From Elysia marginata (taxonomy: Eukaryota; Mollusca; Gastropoda; Plakobranchidae): a stretch of DNA of 23,439 nt. The notes under the pieces are model-generated. The model ran no database searches, was not told the DNA's origin, and saw nothing but the letters and a program-made list of their open reading frames with translations. The position numbers and the translations under genes are program-made. Shown here piece after piece: positions 17,701 to 23,439 of this stretch. The stretch lies in the NCBI GenBank assembly GCA_019649035.1, contig BMAT01012505.1, forward strand, positions 188,117 to 211,555, given 5' to 3'. Each line of letters begins with the position of its first letter. Positions within the stretch are counted from its first letter, which is position 1.

Positions 17701-20700
17701 TTTTTAGAACAAAGTTTGGTGCGAAAACAATTTCATCATCTGATTGGTAACGCTGTCCTAAAAAAATGGTTGTTTATACTAAGAAAAGATTAAAAACTAT
17801 CTGGTGCCAAGAGAACGTGGAGGATGATGCAATAGTTTAACCTGTATGTGTGTAAAATTTCCTTCAACATTTAGACTGCGTGTACAACGAACATGGATGT
17901 CAATCTTCTTCTTTTTTTTTTTGCTTCTCCGCTTCATTATCATTTTTTTTTATTTCTGCTCCCTTCCCCCCCCCCCCAATAAAAAAAGAAATCCCGTGTT
18001 ACCTTGCGTACACAGAATAGCCACACTAACCTTCTTCTGCTCATTTTTACACCGATTTTGGTGATTTTCTTCGACCACTCTAAAAAAATTTACTCGACAT
18101 ATTTGTTACAGAAGATAATCTTAGATCCTCTTACCGATACAAAACCATATTCAAACCACTTGTATTTCATAAATTCAACTTTAAAAAAATTCCTTTGATT
18201 TCCAGCATCATTGGCCACAAGCCCATCATATGCCATGTTTCCTAGCAGCACTCAAGATGTTATGGGCAATTTTCGGGTATGAATTCCATTTTTTTATTTT
18301 AGCTAATCGTGGTGTTTTTCAAAGACCAATTTAGAGATAATTATGTATGTTGGAGCTTTTGATTTGAAGCGCCAAGCATATTCCCAGGTTAAGAAAAACC
18401 ATCGGTACCTTGATATTAAATGTTTATCAAAAAGCCACATTTTATTCTTAGATATTTTTATGCTTGTACAGATTCGGAATGGGGAAACCGTTTGAACTGC
18501 ACATTAGATGATATTTCCACCGTAAAATTCACTCGTTTTGGATTATTTTTTAAATTCATAAAATGGAGGGGGGGGGGAAGGGAGTAATAAGAACATGCGT
18601 TTAAGTATCTGTACTTAACTTTTCGTCCTAGTTTATGCTGACTGGTACGACCTTAATAACGCCCTTCATGTGTTTCTCATACTAAGGGAGACAGAGTAAC
18701 CCGCCTCCAGATGGTGTGGGGCAACCTGCCCGAGGACGTAGCCAACTCGGGCGTGACAAGTGTATTCTTCACCAGGGTCGCCAACGAGATGGTCCCTGTG
18801 TACGAAAACAAGGTGGAAGCAGACAAGGATATGCCGAACCACATTGAGTATGGAATTCTCAACGGAAACGCTTTAGGGATGCTGGAGAGAATTCTCAGCT
18901 TGGTGAGTTTTGTTCAGGTACTAAATTGTAAAGGTCTGGTTCTTCTTGATGCTGGGACAGTTCTGGCCTTCGTTGCGAAATAACCACTATCCAACCAGCC
19001 ACCATGGCTGAGAGAATACATGTAAGAAGTAGAAGATATATTTTAAGACCCTTAGAGAAAAAAAAGTCAAACGCAATTAACTATTTCAAATATAGGCTTT
19101 GGGGCGTTAAAATTAAACCTTGTTAAAAAACGTAAGGTCGTTTCACATGACTTGTATGCCACATTAAAGTCAAGTACAGTTGATGGACCGAAGACTTTGA
19201 AAAAAATCGGTCACTGCATTTCCATTACACCCTTTTATATAGGCGTGTTACCCTGTGAAAGCAAAAAAAAAATAAATAAACGAAATCAAAAGAAACGTAT
19301 CACAACCCTGTAACCGGTCTATCACCGAAAATTACCGTTCTATAGCATGCGCGTTCTGTGAAAGGGCCATGAGAGCACGTCAGTCCAGATTTTTTACTTT
19401 TCATTCAGATAGTCAATCGGAAGAGGTACCCCCAGATCCGATTCAGGCACCATGCCTTCAACACAGACTGTGACAACTCCAGAGACGTTAAATCCGTTAA
19501 GACTGTACCTAATTTTAAAGGACATTGCCTAAAAAACTATTCTTACAATCAATAATATAATTATTGTTTACAATCGTTGCCTATGATCCTACCTAACACA
19601 AACCCTTTTAATTCCTTCACATCCATCCAACACACACACACACACACACACACCTATCTGCGGTGAAAAAATAGCTGTACCACCCGCTGTTGCTGTACAA
19701 CCAGTACCAGGGGGCAGATTCTGTTAACGAGCTTCTCCTGGCCGCAGAGCTGGAGAACGCCATCACCCTGCAAGAAGAGAGAGACCAGAAAAAGCCTGAA
19801 CAAGACAAGTCTACCATTGCCACCACCACTCTTAACACCGCCATTGCTACAGCCAACGCTACTGGGCCACCTACACCCAAAAAATCCCGCCGGCCGTCCA
19901 TCTATACGGAGATAGGTCAAAAGACGCCCACAGACGCAAACCAAAAGAAAAGAAGGGTAAGATACTACAATGATCTATGCCATTGCCGAGCGAACTTCTA
20001 TTGTGTGTAAAAATAAAAAGGTGCACGCCGCAGCGAGCTCTTATGTTAGGTAGATAGCTCAGCAGAAACAAATCAAGTGCTAAGTCTAAGCCTTCAGACT
20101 ATCCAGTGCCTAGACGGAACTACTTAACATGAATCTTTACAGTACACGCAGCAACAATATAGCCATTTAAACCAGGGGTGATTTGACATGGTCCATCACT
20201 GTCTATAGCCGTTTCAGTCCTGAGTTTGTACATAGCCTTTCCTAAGGGCTAAATGTCATATCAGGCCAGTAATCAAACTGTCGGCCTCTTGGTCCGAATT
20301 CTCAAGGCTACCTCTCGGCTAATAACCTTATGTAAAAATGATTCATTATACCGATTTATCATTTGTCTTAGAAAGATGCTGCAGATAAAGTTAGTTAGAA
20401 TTCTTTTTGCACATGCTGAAAATGAACGTACTATAAAGTGAACCAAAGCAGTTTTTTTTTATTAAGTATTGTAAAAAAGGGAGATAAGAAGGAAGAACAT
20501 TTTCAAGAAGTCACAATAGGGAAGGAATTGAAACTTTTTAAATTACATATACGTATACCATCATATAGATTATCGTGAGCGGCATACTGGCTTGCTTGCA
20601 AATATCGTCAGTTTTCTTCAATACTTGTAGAAAAATTTTCCTGTCAAAGAAACAATTAGAATTATTACTTTTATCATCATCATTAATTATCACTATCATT

Positions 20701-21074
20701 ATCATTATTATTACTATTATTATTATTAATTATTATTATTATTATTATTATCATTATTATTANATTATTATTATTATTATTATTATTATTATTGTCTTGT
20801 TGTTGTTGTTGTTGTTATTGTTATTTTTCTTTCCTTTTATCAGTAGCGAAAAAAAGCAACAAGAAAAATATTATTTGTTGAGTTATAAAAACGAGTTGCT
20901 AAACTGCACTGGAACTGATTTAAAGCTAAGGTGCCTAATTTGTGAACCTTTAATTAAAAAAAAAGAACGGGTGTTAAAGTTTGTGAATTTAAAAACGAAA
21001 CTGAAAAAAATTCTCAATATCTGGCATTTTAATATTGATCTTGGTTTTGGTGATAAAAATACTTATACTTCTAT

Positions 21075-21130
<56 letters not shown>

Positions 21131-22615
21131 ATAATAATAATAATAATTATGTTTATCATACTACAACTACAACAACAACAACAGCTACTACTACAACTAC
21201 TACTACTACTACTGCTACTACTACTACTAATATTACTACAACTACTAATACTACTACTAATAGTAACAGTAATAATAATAATATTTATACCACTCCTACT
21301 ATCATTACTACTACTAACAACAACAATAATACAATAATAATAATAATAATAACAATAATAAAAAACGATAATAATAACAGTATAAGGAGGAGAAGAAGAA
21401 GAAGAAGAAGAAGAAGAAGAAGAAGAAGAAGAACAACAACAACAACAACAATAACAACAACACCCTCCTCCCCCAACAAAATCGCTATAATATTGAAGAC
21501 ACCCTAACTTGTTTGGTCCATGTGTGACTAGATGTCTCGATCAGAAGGCTGCACTGTGGCTGGAGTGGCCAGGGATGAGTTCCTTATTGGCATGCAAAAA
21601 TTCATGATGTCTATTGAGAAGAAACTGCAGGAGATCCAGGGCAGCGTAAGTAAAACAGATAAAAGTTAGCAGTGCCTCAAAACTTATGGATTCTTTAGAC
21701 GTCCGTTATCGGTATCAGTTTTCATATGTAAACCATCAACATATATGATTATATTATGGTGTTGTAAAATCTATCTGGGGCGTGTTCAAAGATAGTGCAA
21801 ATAGTTCGGATATGACAATTTTCACTTCACAAGCCTATGATATTTTTAACTGTGCATTTTTCTGAGCATCCAAACTTTGAAAACTGCATGAAACTATCAA
21901 ATTGTTTTGAGAAGATGTTAGAACTTCTGTTAATTCAAAATATAAAGAAAAAAGAGAATAAATCTTCTTTTGTAAGGCGTTTTCTCAGAATTATTATTGT
22001 TTCCCCCACCCGACTCACTCACGCTGGTGATGAGGTAGTTTTTCTCTTCTGTACATACACATTACGGGCTGCAATGTTATAAAGCAAAGTGAGAGAAATA
22101 TAATTGCTTGCAGTATAAAGTTTTTGTCGCGTTACAATCTGTGAATTGAAGCAATTTTTTTCCAACTGCATGAAGGAGATACAAATAAAAAAGACAATCA
22201 ACTTTGTTTAATGGTAATACGAAAAAAAAAGTATTGGATTTGGATAGAGCCCAGAAAAAGTTTCAGAGACAAGCACGACTATCATGGTTTTTTTTCTGTT
22301 TTGAGTTGAACTTTTGGAGGTTTGAGGTTATTGGTAAGCCAGCGAGGTTAAAGCTAGGAGGGGATAGGAAATCTTGATTTTTGTAGGTATAACATGAGCC
22401 TTTCAAGATGAGGAAACATAAAAGATATTTTTAATTCTCAATCACACTTTTTAAAATCAAATTACATAAGATACATTTAAAAACGTTTTGTTCTTACTTC
22501 CTAGCTTAAATTTGCAATGCCTGATGTTTTATTGACGGGAAAACCGCACGTTGACACCAAAGACGAGCTAGCCATGAAGATCATACACGAGTCTGTGCAG
22601 AACTTTCAGTTCCAG
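14512..22615 (+). CDS. DNAH10: Dynein axonemal heavy chain 10, N-terminal part (3'-partial)
   Basis: I join 14512-14722, 15764-15880, 17432-17530, 18206-18276, 18687-18902, 19675-19956, 21532-21645 and 22505-22615. The sum is 1221 bases, giving 407 codons with all phases consistent. The exons align in order with my memory of DNAH10: WGNLPEDV and EYGILNGNALGMLERILSL (human form EYGIINANVLHFLKNI), LYHPLLLYNQYQ, then VARDEFLIGMQKFMMSIEKK (RDEFLMNVQKFASNIQR) and the AMP block (EMP in human). The product is the beta heavy chain of the two-headed inner arm I1/f, paired with DNAH2, a microtubule motor of motile cilia and flagella. Only the start of the tail domain (DHC_N1) is inside; linker, AAA ring and stalk, about 4,100 residues, lie to the right. 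Residues 71-166 and 260-332 are low-complexity and fast-evolving. Confidence 0.85.
14723..15763. other. DNAH10 intron 1
   Basis: AT-rich. Short open frames on both strands have no recognisable domain. Nothing else seen. Confidence 0.65.
15764..15880 (+). CDS. DNAH10: DNAH10 exon 2, acidic variable segment
   Basis: The acceptor is ATTGTTACAG ending at 15763 and the donor is GGAG|GTAAAA at 15881. It is phase 1 at both ends (G|AG = Glu), 39 codons: EVDPPVDEIREEEASVSDLP and a Thr/Ser/Gly-rich remainder. Likely disordered linker. Confidence 0.75.
15881..17431. other. DNAH10 intron 2
   Basis: The first 250 bases (to about 16140) are richer in GC than the rest and stay open on the minus strand (15852-16106, 84 codons, unrecognised). 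A C-run followed by A/AAAC repeats covers 17137-17203. No exon needed: phase 1 on both sides fits. Confidence 0.55.
17137..17203 (+). repeat. C-run and (AAAC)n simple repeat
   Basis: Nine C, ACCCT, then A and AAAC units. Confidence 0.9.
17432..17530 (+). CDS. DNAH10: DNAH10 exon 3, Pro/Ser-rich segment
   Basis: The acceptor is TTTGTTACAG ending at 17431. It is entered in phase 1 (G|AA = Glu) and encodes ESPRPGDATLPLSAEVSSQP and a Ser-rich end. The donor CGAG|GTCTGG at 17531 is weak, but it keeps phase 1 and joins exon 18206-18276 in the only frame that then fits exon 18687. The open frame runs on to TAG at 17581-17583. Confidence 0.6.
17531..18205. other. DNAH10 intron 3
   Basis: Contains T-rich runs (about 17905-17955) and a 12-base C-run at 17966-17977. 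No exon seen. Confidence 0.55.
18206..18276 (+). CDS. DNAH10: DNAH10 exon 4
   Basis: The acceptor is TTGATTTCCAG ending at 18205 and the donor is TCGG|GTATGA at 18277. It is entered in phase 1 (G|CA = Ala), 23 further codons (SLATSPSYAMFPSSTQDVMG, NFR), and left in phase 0, which fits the next exon. Probably disordered. Confidence 0.65.
18277..18686. other. DNAH10 intron 4
   Basis: AT-rich with a 10-base G-run at 18568-18577. No exon seen. Confidence 0.6.
18687..18902 (+). CDS. DNAH10: DNAH10 exon 5, conserved WGNLP / EYGI block
   Basis: The acceptor is CATACTAAG ending at 18686 (poor pyrimidine tract) and the donor is CTTG|GTGAGT at 18903. Seventy-two codons in phase 0 begin GDRVTRLQMVWGNLPEDV, then SVFFTRVANEMVPVYENKV and MPNHIEYGILNGNALGMLER. 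This is the first strongly conserved DNAH10 block: VFF followed later by EYGI..N..L corresponds to human VVFFLRNT...LEYGIINANVL. The region is clearly richer in GC than the introns. Confidence 0.88.
18903..19674. other. DNAH10 intron 5 with a possible cassette exon
   Basis: Mostly AT-rich, with a coding-like patch at 19409-19486 (see findings) and a (CA)n microsatellite at 19631-19653 close to the acceptor. Confidence 0.55.
19631..19653 (+). repeat. (CA)n microsatellite
   Basis: About 11 units, some 20 bases upstream of the exon 6 acceptor. Confidence 0.92.
19675..19956 (+). CDS. DNAH10: DNAH10 exon 6, conserved start and Thr/Ala/basic tail
   Basis: The acceptor is GAAAAAATAG ending at 19674 (unusually purine-rich before the AG) and the donor is AAGG|GTAAGA at 19957. 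Phase 0, 94 codons. It begins LYHPLLLYNQYQGADSVNEL, continuing the conserved helix, then a charged helix (LENAITLQEERDQKKPEQ), a Thr/Ala stretch (STIATTTLNTAIATANAT) and a basic tail (PKKSRRPS, KKRR). The tail is longer than I recall in vertebrates. Confidence 0.82.
19957..20663. other. DNAH10 intron 6, first part
   Basis: A less AT-rich patch at about 20080-20310 was not identified. The string AAGGGAGATAAGAAG occurs near 20477. No exon seen. Confidence 0.5.
20664..21478 (+). repeat. Compound trinucleotide-repeat cluster in DNAH10 intron 6
   Basis: In order: ATC/ATT units (20673-20792, with an undetermined base at 20763), GTT units (about 20797-20818), about 240 bases of ordinary AT-rich DNA, ACT units (21072-21130), AAT units (21130-21148), mixed ACA/ACT (21160-21250), mixed AAT/ACT and AAT (21250-21380), AGA/AAG units (21387-21432) and ACA units (21433-21463). 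The 310-codon open frame across it is an artefact of the repeats. Confidence 0.95.
21532..21645 (+). CDS. DNAH10: DNAH10 exon 7, start of the tail domain
   Basis: The acceptor is CATGTGTGACTAG ending at 21531 and the donor is CAGC|GTAAGT at 21646. Phase 0, 38 codons: MSRSEGCTVAGVARDEFLIG, then MQKFMMSIEKKLQEIQGS. The RDEFL..MQKF pattern marks the beginning of DHC_N1 in DNAH10. Confidence 0.88.
21646..22504. other. DNAH10 intron 7
   Basis: AT-rich, no exon or element recognised. Confidence 0.65.
22505..22615 (+). CDS. DNAH10: DNAH10 exon 8
   Basis: The acceptor is TTACTTCCTAG ending at 22504 and the donor is TCCAG|GTATGT at 22616. Phase 0, 37 codons: LKFAMPDVLLTGKPHVDTKD, then ELAMKIIHESVQNFQFQ. 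It aligns with the human LEMPIISVEG...ILEQCVINW region. Confidence 0.87.
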
Positions 22616-23439
22616 GTATGTTGGCAGGCACCTGTTGATTCACCATGAGTCGCACTTAAAATATAAGACAACGCTTACAAAAGGTTTATCCTGATTTATC
22701 TCAGCGTGTAATATTTTAAAAGAGGCAATTTTTTTCTGCAACTAATTATGCTTTGATATATATGTAGATTTTATAATCTTTACTCCTTATTCTCATAAGA
22801 TGAAAAATATCTTGAGATCCTGTTATTTTTCTACGTTTTTCGTCGCTGGCTCAAGGTAAAAAATTTTTTTATTCCAAAAATCAATTAATGTTGCATCATA
22901 ATTCAACCGCATACGATGCTCTAGGCACTTACAAACTTTGAAAAAATAATTTAATAAAGAAGTAAAAAAGGCGTAAAATATAACTACATAATAAAGGAAA
23001 CAAGAATGTTATATATAAAAAAACAACTAAAAAGTCAAATCTGATATGAAGAAATAGTTAAATAAAAAACGACATGAAGTAAAATAAAAGTAAATACATA
23101 ACCACATTAGGTGCAGGGGTATAAAAATAGTTAAAAGACAAGTACACTGATATGATGACCTAGAACTTTAGACCTAGTGTAAAAAAGGTTTCATAAACAT
23201 AGGGAGTTAAAAGTTGAAGTACTCGAAAGAAATATAATTATTTAAAAAAAAAGGTTAAAATGAAATTCTAAGAGCAGCAAAATTGTCTTTCCTATAATGT
23301 TACTGCCGGAAAAGTGTCAAATGTACTCCCTTATTTTCTCAACATATTAATCAAACTCAAACTTTTGATTACGCAAATATTTCTGAACAGTCCCCCAAAA
23401 TGTTTGTCAACATACAAAAGAGTACTCAAACTTCTGCTA
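22616..23439. other. DNAH10 intron 8, runs off the window
   Basis: Very AT-rich; the next exon of the tail domain is expected to the right. Nothing else seen. Confidence 0.65.

Noticed and set aside
20575..21507. 310-codon open frame
   Set aside because: Poly-Ile/Tyr/Thr/Arg translation of microsatellites in an intron, with an undetermined base inside.

Overview
The window is eukaryotic: two spliced protein-coding genes on the + strand, AT-rich introns with GT..AG borders, many microsatellites, and decayed transposable elements. It most resembles an invertebrate, probably a mollusc and perhaps a gastropod. That is an inference from three things: the style of the repeats, two copies of the 15-base string AAGGGAGATAAGAAG (a motif I associate with molluscan DNA, from memory), and a ciliary dynein gene whose variable parts are unlike those of vertebrates. 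No single feature proves the taxon. Nothing prokaryotic (operon, rRNA, CRISPR) was seen.

Gene 1 (about 615-7343, +, 5' end outside the window) reads as eight exons whose phases fit together and give about 793 residues ending at a stop codon. It is a low-complexity, Met/Pro/Gly/Gln-rich protein with eleven tandem 16-residue MPPMMPxGGQxxMKGQ-type units, a basic Arg-rich helical exon, a second repeat region built on QDPR/HPF motifs, and a helical C-terminus. I do not recognise its family.

The space between the genes (about 7344-14511) is a transposon graveyard. A frameshifted CR1/L2-like LINE reverse transcriptase lies on the minus strand (about 7583-8810), and part of its ORF has become an 80-bp tandem repeat. 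A 719-bp element with 40-bp terminal inverted repeats and a TTA duplication (11782-12500) is a PIF/Harbinger-type deletion derivative carrying a broken MADF/Myb-SANT gene and possibly the start of the opposing transposase gene. A probable tRNA-derived SINE on the minus strand ends in a long GAA tail (13153-13475). An unexplained CpG-rich block with a strong hairpin lies near 9670-10200.

Gene 2 (14512 to beyond the right edge, +) is the 5' part of an axonemal inner-arm dynein heavy chain, best match DNAH10. Eight exons join in frame to give the first 407 residues of a protein that is normally about 4,500 long. The start codon has a good context and the late exons match the beginning of the dynein tail domain. 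One intron holds a dense set of different trinucleotide repeats, with one undetermined base at 20763. Another holds a possible in-frame cassette exon.

The two genes are head-to-tail with about 7 kb between them. Nothing in the sequence shows that they act together. DNAH10 would serve motile cilia and sperm flagella.
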